A stretch of 64,000 bases of DNA from Streptomyces aureoverticillatus (GCF_014649395.1 NZ_BMSY01000017.1:1-64000); one strand, 5' to 3'; shown: positions 41,079 to 49,835, counted from the first letter of the stretch. Notes: generated by a model not told the origin, from the letters alone. Program-made: numbers and translations.

Positions 41079-41143
41079 CGGACGGCCTCCGCCCGGGAAT
41101 CGAGCACGAGGCGATCGTCGACCAGCCGCACGAGGGGCTTCAT
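41075..41143 (-). pseudogene. 22-codon remnant of a second ABC ATPase 3' end
   Basis: Reads MKPLVRLVDDRLVLDSRAEA then VR and stop, closely matching the end of the intact ATPase (RTIRLVDGHLAFDSRTEAVR). The two 3' ends are about 86% identical over 57 bp and 65 bp apart. ATGA overlaps occur on both sides. It looks like the tail of a lost or fused tandem ATPase gene, now acting at most as a translational-coupling minigene. Confidence 0.7.
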
Positions 41144-41853
41144 CGGACGGCCTCCGTCCGGGAGTCGAACGCGAGGTGGCCGTCGACCAGCCGAATCGTG
41201 CGGCTGGCGCAGGCCTCCGCCAGGGAGAGGTCATGTGTGACCAGCACGATGGTCTGGCCGCCCTGGTGCAGATCCACCAGCAACTCTCGTACGTCGCGGC
41301 CCGAGGCGGTGTCCAGCGCGCCGGTCGGCTCGTCGGCGAGCAACAGCGCCGGCCGGTTGACCAACGCCCGCGCGACGGCGACCCGTTGGCGTTCGCCGCC
41401 GGACAAGCGCCCCGGGTAGGCACGGGCGTGCGTGCCGATCCCGAGTACGTCCATGAGCTCCGCGGCGCGAGCGGCGGCCTTGCGCCTCGGTGTGCCGGTC
41501 AACTGGGCGGGGAGCTGGATGTTGTCGGCGACGGTGAGGTCGTCGAGCAGGTTGAAGAACTGGAAGACCATGCCGATCCGCTCGCGGCGGAACCGGGCCG
41601 ACGCGTGCTCGTTCAGCCGGTCGACACGCTGCCCGGCGACGGTCACGGCGCCTTCGGTCGGCTTGTCCAGTCCTGCGACGAGGTTCAGCAGGGTGGACTT
41701 GCCGCTTCCGGACGGGCCGGTGACGGCGAGTGCTTCGCCCTGGGCGACATGGAGGTCGATCGGCCCGAGTGCGGGCGCGCCGGCACTGTCGTAGCGCTTG
41801 GCCACGCCCTCCAGTTGGATCAGGTGGGTCATGGGAGTGTCCGTCCTTCGCAT
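41140..41853 (-). CDS. ABC transporter ATPase (MacB/LolD type)
   Basis: Nucleotide-binding subunit, 237 residues. Walker A is TGPSGSGKSTLLNLVAGLDK, the Q-loop region is IGMVFQFFNLLDDLTVADNI, the ABC signature is YPGRLSGGERQRVAVARAL, Walker B is ALLLADEPTGALD, and the H-loop is IVLVTHDLSLAEACA. I chose the ATG at 41853 because GAGAGG lies 6 nt upstream; an ATG at 41832 is also possible. It energises the FtsX-type permease downstream. Its stop overlaps the start of the 22-codon remnant (ATGA), giving continuous coupling to the permease gene. Confidence 0.93.
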   Translation of the reverse strand: MRRTDTPMTHLIQLEGVAKRYDSAGAPALGPIDLHVAQGEALAVTGPSGSGKSTLLNLVAGLDKPTEGAVTVAGQRVDRLNEHASARFRRERIGMVFQFFNLLDDLTVADNIQLPAQLTGTPRRKAAARAAELMDVLGIGTHARAYPGRLSGGERQRVAVARALVNRPALLLADEPTGALDTASGRDVRELLVDLHQGGQTIVLVTHDLSLAEACASRTIRLVDGHLAFDSRTEAVR

Positions 41854-42052
41854 CGGGACCTCTCGGCCGGAGGCAGGCCCCAGCGAAGGTAGGGGCGCTC
41901 GTCCGCCGACCGCGTCGGCCGCGGCACCGACATCGGGCCCTTCCCGCGGAGGACGCGGCCGCGGGGTCCTCCTCGCGACGTACTCCCGAGGGACAGGAGC
42001 CCGAGCCCCCGAGCCGATGTGGGCTTGAGGGGGCAGGCCGCACAATGAGCCG

Positions 42053-43327
42053 GTGAGTATCGGGCTCCGGCGCGGATGGCGTCAGCAGCTGCACCGCGTG
42101 CTGCGTGAGGAAACGAGACCCGCCGCTCCTTCGCGGGGGGCGCTGCGTGCTGATGTGGCACTGGCTGTGGTGCTGACCGGCGTCGCGTTGTTCGTGGCGG
42201 TGCGCTATCCCGACAGCGGACTGGTCAAGGTCGGTCAGGACGAGCCCTTGCCGCCCGTCGGGCCTGAGGGCGAGCACCACGCGGTGGCCCGGGCTTCGTC
42301 GCTGGTCTGGCCGTTCGTCGTGCTGTCGGCCCTGCCCCTGGCGGTCCGGCGCCGATATCCGCTGACCGTGTTCGCCGTGGTGATGGGTGCGACGCTGGTC
42401 ATGGTCGACGACGCCACGTGGATGAACGTGGTGACCTGTGTCATCGGGGCTTACAGCGCCCTCGTGCACAGCCGCCACCGGACACGGGCGACGGCTGGTC
42501 TTGTGCTCGCCGCCGTGCTGGCGGGCGCCGCGTTCCGGAAGACGGAGCCGGTCCTTCCCGGCTGGTCGAGTCCGGCGGTCGTGCTGCTGGTCACCGGTGT
42601 GCTGGCCAGCCTGATCCGCTTCTGGCAGCAGCAGTGGGCAGCGAGCCGGGACCGGTACCAGCAGTTGCAGAGGGACCAGGAGGACAGCACGCGGCGTGCC
42701 GTCGCGGACGAACGGGCCCGCATCGCCGCGGAGTTGCACGACGTCGTGACCCACAATGTGAGCGTGATGGTGATCCAGGCCGGCGCGGCGCGCAAGGTGA
42801 TGGACGCGGCGCCCGACCGCTCGAAGGCGGCGCTGCTCGCGGTCGAGGCCGGCGGGCGGGCCGCCATGGCCGAGCTGCGCCATGTGATGGGGCTGCTCGC
42901 CGCCCCGGACCACGAGAGTCCCGACGGCTTGGAGCCCCAGCCCGGCCTGGGACAGCTCGACGCCCTGGTCGAGCGGGTGCGTGCTGCCGGGACGCCGGTG
43001 CGCGTCGCGGTGTCGCTGCCGCCCGACCCGCTGCCGCCCGGCGTCGACTTGGCGGCGTACCGCGTCGTCCAGGAAGCCCTCACCAACACGATCAAGCACG
43101 CGCCCGGCGCCGAAGCCTCCGTCACGATCGTCAGCCGAGAGGACTCGCTGGAGATCGAGGTCAAGGACACCGGCGGAGCGAGGGACGCCCTGCCCGTGGA
43201 CGGCAACGGCCGCGGCCTCATCGGGCTGCGCGAGCGCCTGGCGGTCTACGACGGCGAGCTGACGGCCGGACCGACCCTCACCGGCGGCTTCCGGATCAAG
43301 GCCCGAGTTCCCCGGCGGACCGCATGA
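42053..43327 (+). CDS. Sensor histidine kinase (NarL/DesK class)
   Basis: A 424-residue membrane sensor with about four to five N-terminal helices (for example ADVALAVVLTGVALFVAVRY, LVWPFVVLSALPLAVRRRYP, SPAVVLLVTGVLASLIRF), then the HisKA_3 dimerisation domain with phospho-acceptor His229 (RIAAELHDVVTHNVSVMVIQ) and a HATPase_c domain (YRVVQEALTNTIKHAPG as N-box, LIGLRERLAVYDGEL as G-box). The GTG at 42053 starts it. It is divergent from the ABC exporter and its stop overlaps the response regulator start, so it probably controls the exporter in response to an envelope signal. Confidence 0.93.
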   Translation: MSIGLRRGWRQQLHRVLREETRPAAPSRGALRADVALAVVLTGVALFVAVRYPDSGLVKVGQDEPLPPVGPEGEHHAVARASSLVWPFVVLSALPLAVRRRYPLTVFAVVMGATLVMVDDATWMNVVTCVIGAYSALVHSRHRTRATAGLVLAAVLAGAAFRKTEPVLPGWSSPAVVLLVTGVLASLIRFWQQQWAASRDRYQQLQRDQEDSTRRAVADERARIAAELHDVVTHNVSVMVIQAGAARKVMDAAPDRSKAALLAVEAGGRAAMAELRHVMGLLAAPDHESPDGLEPQPGLGQLDALVERVRAAGTPVRVAVSLPPDPLPPGVDLAAYRVVQEALTNTIKHAPGAEASVTIVSREDSLEIEVKDTGGARDALPVDGNGRGLIGLRERLAVYDGELTAGPTLTGGFRIKARVPRRTA

Positions 43328-44007
43328 GCCGACTGCCCCTGCGCGTCGTCATCGCGGACGACCAGGCCCTGGTGCGGACGGGCTTCGGGATGATCCTCAC
43401 CGCCGACGGGATCGAGGTGACGGCCGAAGCGGCCGACGGGGACGAGGCGGTCGCCGCGTGCCGCCGCACCCGGCCCGACGTCGTGCTCATGGACATCCGG
43501 ATGCCGCACACGGACGGGATCGAGGCGACCCGGCGCATCCTCGCCGCCCCCGGCACGGCGGACATCAGGGTCATCATCCTGACCACGTACGACCTCGATC
43601 ACTACGTGTACGAGGCGCTCACCGCCGGCGCCAGCGGATTCCTGCTCAAGGACGTCACGCCCGAGCATCTGGTGGCGGCCGTACGCCTGGTGCGCACCGG
43701 CGACGCGCTGCTCGCCCCGACGATCACCCGCCGATTGATCGAGCGCTTCGCCCGGCACGACGAGGAACAACCCGCCGCCCCGCACCGGGACCTGTCCCCG
43801 CTGACCCCGCGCGAGCTGGAGGTGCTCCGGCTCCTCGCGACGGGCCTCACCAACACCGAACTCGCGGATCGCCTCCACCTCAGCCCGACCACCGTCAAGA
43901 CCCACATCAGCCGCATCCTGCAGAAGCTGGACCTGCGCGACCGCGTCCAGGCCGTGGTGCTCGCGTACGAGACGGGATTGATCTCTCCGGGAGGCGGCGG
44001 CTCCTGA
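43324..44007 (+). CDS. LuxR/NarL-type response regulator
   Basis: A 227-residue regulator. The receiver domain has the acidic pair in VVIADDQALVRTGFG, phospho-acceptor Asp57 in PDVVLMDIRMPHTDGIEATR, and the conserved Lys in GFLLKDVTPEHL. The C-terminal LuxR HTH is LTPRELEVLRLLATGLTNTE followed by LHLSPTTVKTHISRILQKL. The ATGA overlap with the kinase gene shows they are a cognate pair. Likely targets are its own promoter and the divergent ABC exporter. An imperfect inverted repeat at about 44024-44048 follows the stop and may act as terminator. Confidence 0.94.
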   Translation: MSRLPLRVVIADDQALVRTGFGMILTADGIEVTAEAADGDEAVAACRRTRPDVVLMDIRMPHTDGIEATRRILAAPGTADIRVIILTTYDLDHYVYEALTAGASGFLLKDVTPEHLVAAVRLVRTGDALLAPTITRRLIERFARHDEEQPAAPHRDLSPLTPRELEVLRLLATGLTNTELADRLHLSPTTVKTHISRILQKLDLRDRVQAVVLAYETGLISPGGGGS

Positions 44008-44070
44008 GAGGCCGCCCTCTGAAATAACGGGAGGCCACGGCCCCTTATCTCCTACGACGACCACAACGAG

Positions 44071-44086
44071 GTGGACCGCGGTCCAC
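44071..44086. promoter_or_regulatory. 16-bp perfect palindrome upstream of lysR-type gene
   Basis: GTGGACCGCGGTCCAC (44071-44086) ends 22 bp before the ATG of the LysR gene at 44109. It could be a self-operator of that regulator. Confidence 0.45.
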
Positions 44087-44108
44087 CGCAGGGAGGGGAC
44101 GGGAGCCG

Positions 44109-45005
44109 ATGAGCCTTCGTCAGTACGAGTACGCCCTGGCCGTTGCCGAGGAGGGGTCGGTGACGGCGGCGGCGGAACGGCTGCACGTCGCGCAACCGTC
44201 GGTGTCCCAGCAGATCCGCGGCCTGGAGCGGGAACTCGGCGTGCAACTGTTCGCCCGCACGCCGACCGGACTGGTGCCCACCGCGGTCGGCCGCGCGTTC
44301 CTGCGGGAGGCGGAGGTCGCGGTGAGGGCGTCGCGGCGGGCGAGGGCGACGGCGCGGGCCGGTGCCGACGAGCTGGTGGGCGAGTTGGTGGTCGCGGCGC
44401 AGCTGGGCTTTGGCACGCGACAGCTGCCGGGGGCGCTTGGCGCGCTGCGTCGCCGCTTCCCGCGCCTTGAGGTGTCCGTCTTCGAGGAGCCGAGCTCCGC
44501 CGAGTTGGATCGGCTGTGCCGCCGGGGCGTGCTGGACCTCGCCCTGATGGCGGCGTGCGAGCAGAGCCCGGCCGACGCCCACCGCCTCGGCGACGAGGAG
44601 TTCGTCGTGGTGCTGGGCGCCGGCCACCCGCAGCTTGCCGCGGACCGGGTCGAGCTGCGCGCACTGGAGGGGGAGCCGTGGGTGAGGTTCGACCGCGACA
44701 GCGCGCTCGACGGCGTGCTCCTGAACGTGCTGCGGGACAACGACCTGACCCCGACCACCGCCGCCCGCGTGTCCCAGACGGCGACGGCCGTGCGCTGGGC
44801 CGCCCACGGCCTCGGGGTCACGCTCGTCCCGGCGTCCGCGGTGCCGCACGGTCACGAGCACCTCGTCCGTCCGGTGGCCCCGGTCGTGTCCCAGCCCGTC
44901 ATCGCCGTGGTCCGGCGCGGCGCGGGCCCGGCGGAGAGGGCTCTGCTCGAACTCCTGCGTCAGGAGACGTGGTCAGAGTCCACTTTCTTCTCACCGGTTT
45001 CCTGA
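44109..45005 (+). CDS. LysR-family regulator
   Basis: A 298-residue LysR-type regulator. The N-terminal HTH is SLRQYEYALAVAEEGSVTAA, then AAERLHVAQPSVSQQIRGLE and RELGVQLFARTPTGLVPTAV. The rest is the substrate-binding-like effector domain, ending RGAGPAERALLELLRQETWS. The ATG at 44109 follows AGGGAGGGGAC. The last 46 bp overlap the 3' end of the SDR gene on the other strand, and the overlap falls in a 26-bp tandem repeat. It probably regulates the SDR and luciferase-like genes beyond it. Confidence 0.92.
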   Translation: MSLRQYEYALAVAEEGSVTAAAERLHVAQPSVSQQIRGLERELGVQLFARTPTGLVPTAVGRAFLREAEVAVRASRRARATARAGADELVGELVVAAQLGFGTRQLPGALGALRRRFPRLEVSVFEEPSSAELDRLCRRGVLDLALMAACEQSPADAHRLGDEEFVVVLGAGHPQLAADRVELRALEGEPWVRFDRDSALDGVLLNVLRDNDLTPTTAARVSQTATAVRWAAHGLGVTLVPASAVPHGHEHLVRPVAPVVSQPVIAVVRRGAGPAERALLELLRQETWSESTFFSPVS

Positions 45006-45895
45006 CGGCATTCTGCACACCGGTTTCCTGACGGCCTTCTTCTCACCTTGGCCTGACAATCGAGAAGGAGAAGGGCGCCGCCGATTCCCCTTTCTCGAAA
45101 CTGCCGTTCCGGAATTCCGTCGGTGTCACCCCTGGGGAATTCACCGCCGTCCACGACGAGATTGCTCCCGGTCAGCCAGCTCGCCCGGTCGGACATGAGG
45201 AACAGCACCGCGTGGGCGATGTCGTCGGGCTGACCGTCGCGCCCCAGTGGCACGGTGGTGTTGTTCCCGCCCTGCGCCGGGTCCAGGCGCGCCCACTGCT
45301 CCCGCGTCGCCTCGCCGCCGGGGGTGGCGACCCTGCCGGGAGTCACGGTGTTGACCCGGATGCCGAACGGGGCCAGCTCCGCGGCCAGTCCCCGGCTGTA
45401 GTTCTCCAGCGCCGCCTTCGCCGCCGTGTAGTGCAGGAACGGTGGCGGCGCGAGGGGGACCGCGGCCGAGGAGACATGCACGATCACCCCCGAACGCCGT
45501 TCCCGCATGGCCGGTACCAGCAGCGCGTCCAGCCGCACCGACGCGAGGTAGTTCAGGTCCAGCGCGTCCTGCCACTCCTCGCCGGGTATGGCCGATGTGC
45601 TCTCGTACGGTCGCGCCCCACCCGCGTTGTGGACCAGGACGTCCACCCCGCCGAGCACCTCCTGGGCGGCCGCGGCGAGCGCCTCCGCTCCGGCCCGGGT
45701 CCGCACGTCGGCCTCCACGAAGGCGGCCCCCTCCGGCACCGTGCCCGTCGCCGACCTGGCGGTCGTGAGCACTTCGGCGCCCGCGTCCAGGAGTTGGCGC
45801 ACGACGGCTGCTCCGATTCCGCGAGAACCACCTGTGACCAGGGCCCGCTTTCCCGTGAGTTCTCGCGTTCCCGATCCGTTCTCGATCGTGGTCAT
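44960..45895 (-). CDS. SDR-family oxidoreductase with extended C-terminus
   Basis: A 311-residue classical short-chain dehydrogenase. The Rossmann motif is KRALVTGGSRGIGAAVVRQL, NNAG-like VLVHNAGGARPYES, the catalytic Ser in IVHVSSAAVPLAPPP, and the YxxxK in HYTAAKAALENYSRGLAAEL. The normal end is LTGSNLVVDGGEFPRGDTDG. About 50 further residues (starting RQFRERGIGGALLLLDCQAK) are atypical and are encoded across a 26-bp tandem repeat into the LysR gene. This suggests the original stop was lost. The ATG at 45895 begins MTTIENGSG. Regulated region: 45896-46168. Confidence 0.9.
   Translation of the reverse strand: MTTIENGSGTRELTGKRALVTGGSRGIGAAVVRQLLDAGAEVLTTARSATGTVPEGAAFVEADVRTRAGAEALAAAAQEVLGGVDVLVHNAGGARPYESTSAIPGEEWQDALDLNYLASVRLDALLVPAMRERRSGVIVHVSSAAVPLAPPPFLHYTAAKAALENYSRGLAAELAPFGIRVNTVTPGRVATPGGEATREQWARLDPAQGGNNTTVPLGRDGQPDDIAHAVLFLMSDRASWLTGSNLVVDGGEFPRGDTDGIPERQFRERGIGGALLLLDCQAKVRRRPSGNRCAECRQETGEKKVDSDHVS
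44992..45057. repeat. 26-bp tandem repeat at overlapping convergent gene ends
   Basis: CACCGGTTTCCTGACGGC starts at 44992 and again at 45018; a degenerate third copy (CACCTTGGCCTGAC) starts at 45044. The period is 26 bp. It covers the LysR stop and the extended SDR tail. Confidence 0.85.
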
Positions 45896-45958
45896 GCCAC
45901 CGGTCCTCTCGATCGCGTGATGGTCCGCTCGACGGGAGAAAGAGCGACGTGCGCAGAG

Positions 45959-46026
45959 CGCGATTCTTCGGAGAAATCGCGGTGAGCAGGTGAGCACCTC
46001 GTCGAGCTGCTTCACCGTACGTACGG
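45959..46026. promoter_or_regulatory. Two palindromes in the SDR promoter region
   Basis: CGCGATT (45959-45965) pairs with AATCGCG (45975-45981) across 9 nt. CCGTACGTACGG (46015-46026) is a perfect 12-bp palindrome. Both lie between the SDR start and the CATAGG-type operator and could be extra regulator sites. Confidence 0.4.
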
Positions 46027-46062
46027 AAAAGAACGACAGGCAAAGACGAAAAGTCAGCGGGC

Positions 46063-46083
46063 GCCATAGGACTTTCCTATGGC
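46063..46083. promoter_or_regulatory. LysR-type operator CATAGG-N5-CCTATG, copy 1
   Basis: GCCATAGGA (46063-46071), CTT, and TCCTATGGC (46075-46083) form a 21-bp perfect inverted repeat, 86 bp upstream of the luciferase-like start and about 170 bp from the SDR start. Its core CATAGG-N5-CCTATG recurs at 54369-54385 beside another LysR gene. Confidence 0.65.
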
Positions 46084-46168
46084 ATCTCCCGGCCTGCGCG
46101 GAGAGCAGAATCACTTTGCCCGCCCCACAGACCTGGCGGATCATGGAAGCAGCGCAGGAGATCAGCCG

Positions 46169-47269
46169 GTGACAGCCGGACCCACCTCCCCCGGAGCAGC
46201 CGTGCACGAGCAACAGCGGAGCGACACCCCACGGACGCCAGGTCCCCGTGCCGAAGGTGTGCGGTTCTCCGTTCTCGACCGCTCCCGCACCCGCGAGGGG
46301 CACGACGGCACGCAGGCCCTGCGGGACACCGTCGCCCTCGCCAAGGAGCTGGAGGCGCTCGGCTATCACCGGTTCTGGGTGTCCGAGCACCACGGTGTGC
46401 CCGGGGTCGCCGGTTCCGCGCCGACGGTGCTCGCGGCGGCGGTCGCCGGGGCCACGCGGGCGATCCGGGTGGGCACGGGCGGCGTGATGCTGCCGAACCA
46501 TCAGCCGCTGGTGGTGGCCGAGCAGTTCGGGGTGCTCGAAGCGCTGTTCCCGGGGCGGATCGACATGGGGCTCGGGCGTTCCGTGGGTTTCACGGACGGC
46601 GTGCGCAAGGCACTCGGCCGCGACAAGCACGACGCGGACGACTTCGCCGCGCACCTGACCGAGTTGCTCGGCTGGTTCCGCGGCACGTCGGACACCGGTG
46701 TGCACGCGCGCCCCGCCGAGGGCCTGAGCGTCCCCCCGTACGTCCTGGCCATCGGCGAGGGCGCCCGGATCGCGGCGGAGGCGGGGCTTCCGATGGTCGT
46801 CGGCGACATCAGGGGCCGCGAGAAGATGCTCGCCGCCATCGAGCGCTACCGCGCCGCGTTCCGGCCCTCCGCCTGGTCGGACGAGCCGTACGTGATCATC
46901 TCCGGCACCATCGCCGTCGCGGACTCCGAGGAGGCCGCCCGCCGACTGCTCATACCCGAGGCCTGGTCGATGGCGTACTCCCGCACCCACGGCACCTTCC
47001 CGCCGCTGCCGCCCGCCGAGCGCGTCGAGGAGCTCGCGGCGACCGGCGCCATGACGGACAAGGAGCGCGATTTCTACGAGTCCGGGCTGCGCGGGCACAT
47101 CCACGGCACCGAGGACCAGGTCGCCGCCGAGCTGGGGACGCTGCTCAAGGAGAGCGGCGCGCAGGAGGTCCTCGTGACGACGAGCACGTACGACCGCGAG
47201 GGCCTCCGTGACTCCTTCCGGCGTCTCGCACGGGTGGCGGGCCTGCGGGCTCCCGCACCGGGGCCCTGA
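46169..47269 (+). CDS. LLM-class flavin-dependent oxidoreductase (luciferase-like)
   Basis: A 366-residue bacterial-luciferase-like monooxygenase of the MsnO8-type subgroup. Blocks: GVRFSVLDRSRTREGHDGTQ, LGYHRFWVSEHHGVPGVAGS, APTVLAAAVAGATRAIRVGT, GGVMLPNHQPLVVAEQFGVL and PGRIDMGLGRSVGFTDGVRK, then PYVLAIGEGARIAAEAGLPM. It uses reduced FMN or F420. The GTG at 46169 is 8 nt from CAGGAG; a start at 46079 would overlap the operator. It is divergent from the SDR gene, and both are likely controlled by the CATAGG-type site. No flavin reductase adjoins. Confidence 0.9.
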   Translation: MTAGPTSPGAAVHEQQRSDTPRTPGPRAEGVRFSVLDRSRTREGHDGTQALRDTVALAKELEALGYHRFWVSEHHGVPGVAGSAPTVLAAAVAGATRAIRVGTGGVMLPNHQPLVVAEQFGVLEALFPGRIDMGLGRSVGFTDGVRKALGRDKHDADDFAAHLTELLGWFRGTSDTGVHARPAEGLSVPPYVLAIGEGARIAAEAGLPMVVGDIRGREKMLAAIERYRAAFRPSAWSDEPYVIISGTIAVADSEEAARRLLIPEAWSMAYSRTHGTFPPLPPAERVEELAATGAMTDKERDFYESGLRGHIHGTEDQVAAELGTLLKESGAQEVLVTTSTYDREGLRDSFRRLARVAGLRAPAPGP

Positions 47270-47441
47270 CACAAGGCGGGCTCCCGCGCCCGCGCCGGGC
47301 CCCAGACACCGCTCGCCCCGGCGGCGCCGACCTCACCCGTCCCGGCAGCCCCCACCGCCGACCGCTCCGCCCCGGCGTGCGGAACCGGCCCGGGCCTAGA
47401 ATCGTGGGGTTTGCCCCCGATCCGCGTACGGAGCCCGCCCC

Positions 47442-49835
47442 ATGCACAGCAGCCCCGCCCACGACCACGATCCTTTCGTACGGGTCCGGGGTGCCCGCGA
47501 GCACAATCTGCGCGGGGTCGACGTGGACGTGCCGCGCGATGTCATCGCCGTCTTCACCGGGGTCTCCGGCTCCGGCAAGTCCTCGCTGGCCTTCGGGACG
47601 ATCTACGCGGAGGCGCAGCGGCGCTACTTCGAGTCGGTCGCCCCTTACGCGCGCCGCCTGATCCACCAGGTGGGCGCGCCGAAGGTCGGGGAGATCACGG
47701 GGCTGCCGCCCGCGGTCTCGCTCCAGCAGCGGCGGGCGGCGCCCACGTCCCGCTCGTCGGTCGGCACGGTCACGACGCTCTCCAACTCGCTGCGGATGCT
47801 CTTCTCGCGCGCGGGCGACTACCCGGAGGGCGCGGAGCGGCTCGACTCCGACGCGTTCTCACCGAACACGGCGGCCGGGGCCTGCCCCGAGTGCCACGGT
47901 CTCGGCAAGGTGCACCGCACGACGGAGGAACTGCTCGTCCCCGACCCCTCGCTGTCCGTCCGCGAGGGCGCGATCGCCGCCTGGCCGGGCGCCTGGCAGG
48001 GCAAGAACCTGCGCGACGTGCTCGACACCCTCGGCCACGACGTGGACCGCCCGTGGCGCGAGCTGCCGCAGGCCGACCGCGACTGGATCCTGTTCACCGA
48101 CGAGCAGCCGGTCGTCACCGTGCACCCCGTGCGCGAGGCGGGCCGCATCCAACGCCCCTACCAGGGCACGTACATGAGCGCGCGGCGCTATGTGATGAAG
48201 ACGTTCGCCGACTCCAAGAGCCAGACGCTGCGCGCGAAGGCGGAGCGCTTCCTGACCAGCGAGCCGTGCCCGGCCTGCGGCGGCAGCCGGTTGCGGCCGG
48301 AGGCGATGGCGGTCACGTTCGCGGGGCGCACCATCGCGGAGCTGTCCGCGCTGCCGCTGTCCGAGCTGGCCACGTGCCTTGAGGAGGCGGCCGGTTCGGG
48401 CTCGGGCGCGGCCGGCGCGGAGACGGCCGACGTCCTCAGCGCGGACCTGCTGGCCCGCATCGGCACGATCACCGAGCTGGGCCTGGGCTACCTCTCCCCC
48501 GACCGTGCGACCCCCACCCTCTCGGCGGGCGAGCTGCAACGCCTGCGCCTGGCCACGCAGTTGCGCTCGGGTCTCTTCGGCGTCGTGTACGTCCTGGACG
48601 AGCCGTCGGCCGGACTGCATCCCGCCGACACCGAGTCGCTGCTCACCGTCCTGGACCGGCTCAAGGCGGCGGGCAACTCGGTGTTCGTGGTCGAGCACCA
48701 CCTGGACGTGATGCGGCACGCGGACTGGCTGGTCGACGTGGGGCCGCGCGCGGGCGAGCACGGCGGGCGGGTGCTGCACAGCGGTCCGGTGGCCGAGTTG
48801 GAGGCGGTGGCGGAGTCGGCGACGGCCCGCTTCCTGTTCGACCGGGAGCCTGTGACTGTACGTCACGTACGTACGCCGCGCGGCTGGTTGAAGGTCGGGC
48901 CGGTGTCGCGGCACAACCTGCGGGACGTGACGGCGGAGTTCCCGCTGGGCGTGTTCACGGCGGTGACGGGGGTCTCCGGCTCGGGCAAGTCGACGCTGAT
49001 CGGTGAGCTCGCCGAGAACGCGGCGGAGCTGCCGGGCGTGGACCGGCTCGTGTGCGTCGACCAGAAGCCGATCGGCCGCACGCCGCGCTCCAACCTGGCC
49101 ACGTACACCGGTCTCTTCGACGTCGTCCGCAAGGTCTTCGCCGACACGGACGAGGCCCGGGCACGCGGCTACGGCGTGGGCCGCTTCTCCTTCAACGTGG
49201 CGGGCGGGCGCTGCGAGACGTGCCAGGGCGAGGGGTTCGTGAGCGTCGAGCTGCTCTTCCTGCCCAGCACGTACGCCCCGTGCCCGGACTGCGAGGGCGC
49301 CCGCTACAACCCCGAGACCCTTCAGGTCACCCACGGCGGTCTCACCATCGCGCAGGTCCTCGACCTCACCGTCGAGGCCGCCGCCGACTTCTTCGCCGAC
49401 ACGCCCGCCGTGCTGCGCAGCCTGCGCGCCCTCCTCGACATCGGTCTCGGCTATCTGCGGCTCGGGCAGCCCGCGACGGAGCTTTCCGGTGGCGAGGCCC
49501 AGCGGATCAAGCTGGCCAGCGAGCTGCAGCGGGCGCGGCGCGGGCACACCCTCTATCTCCTCGACGAGCCCACCGCCGGGCTGCATCCCGCGGATGTGGA
49601 GGTGCTGGTGGGGCGGTTGCACGAGTTGGTCGACGCGCGGCACTCCGTGGTGGTCGTGGAGCACGACATGGCTGTGGTGGGTGGGGCGGACTGGGTGGTG
49701 GATCTCGGGCCGGGCGGTGGGGCTGCCGGGGGGCGGGTGGTCGCTGCGGGTACCCCGGCCGACGTGGCTCGGGTCGACGGGAGCCGGACGGGGGCGTATT
49801 TGGCGCGGAATATCTCCCTTGGCCAGCAGTCATAG
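47442..49835 (+). CDS. UvrA-like ABC protein (UvrA2/DrrC class)
   Basis: A 797-residue class II UvrA-like protein, shorter than repair UvrA (about 950). Two ATPase halves: VFTGVSGSGKSSLAFGTIYA near residue 40 and AVTGVSGSGKSTLIGELAEN near 510, with signatures TLSAGELQRLRLATQLRSGL and ELSGGEAQRIKLASELQRAR and Walker B VYVLDEPSAGLHPADT and LYLLDEPTAGLHPADV. Zinc-type Cys pairs are in ACPECHGLGK and CETCQGEGF...CPDC. The UvrB-binding domain seems reduced. Such proteins take part in DNA damage tolerance or drug self-resistance; with no drug cluster nearby the role is open. Confidence 0.92.
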   Translation: MHSSPAHDHDPFVRVRGAREHNLRGVDVDVPRDVIAVFTGVSGSGKSSLAFGTIYAEAQRRYFESVAPYARRLIHQVGAPKVGEITGLPPAVSLQQRRAAPTSRSSVGTVTTLSNSLRMLFSRAGDYPEGAERLDSDAFSPNTAAGACPECHGLGKVHRTTEELLVPDPSLSVREGAIAAWPGAWQGKNLRDVLDTLGHDVDRPWRELPQADRDWILFTDEQPVVTVHPVREAGRIQRPYQGTYMSARRYVMKTFADSKSQTLRAKAERFLTSEPCPACGGSRLRPEAMAVTFAGRTIAELSALPLSELATCLEEAAGSGSGAAGAETADVLSADLLARIGTITELGLGYLSPDRATPTLSAGELQRLRLATQLRSGLFGVVYVLDEPSAGLHPADTESLLTVLDRLKAAGNSVFVVEHHLDVMRHADWLVDVGPRAGEHGGRVLHSGPVAELEAVAESATARFLFDREPVTVRHVRTPRGWLKVGPVSRHNLRDVTAEFPLGVFTAVTGVSGSGKSTLIGELAENAAELPGVDRLVCVDQKPIGRTPRSNLATYTGLFDVVRKVFADTDEARARGYGVGRFSFNVAGGRCETCQGEGFVSVELLFLPSTYAPCPDCEGARYNPETLQVTHGGLTIAQVLDLTVEAAADFFADTPAVLRSLRALLDIGLGYLRLGQPATELSGGEAQRIKLASELQRARRGHTLYLLDEPTAGLHPADVEVLVGRLHELVDARHSVVVVEHDMAVVGGADWVVDLGPGGGAAGGRVVAAGTPADVARVDGSRTGAYLARNISLGQQS

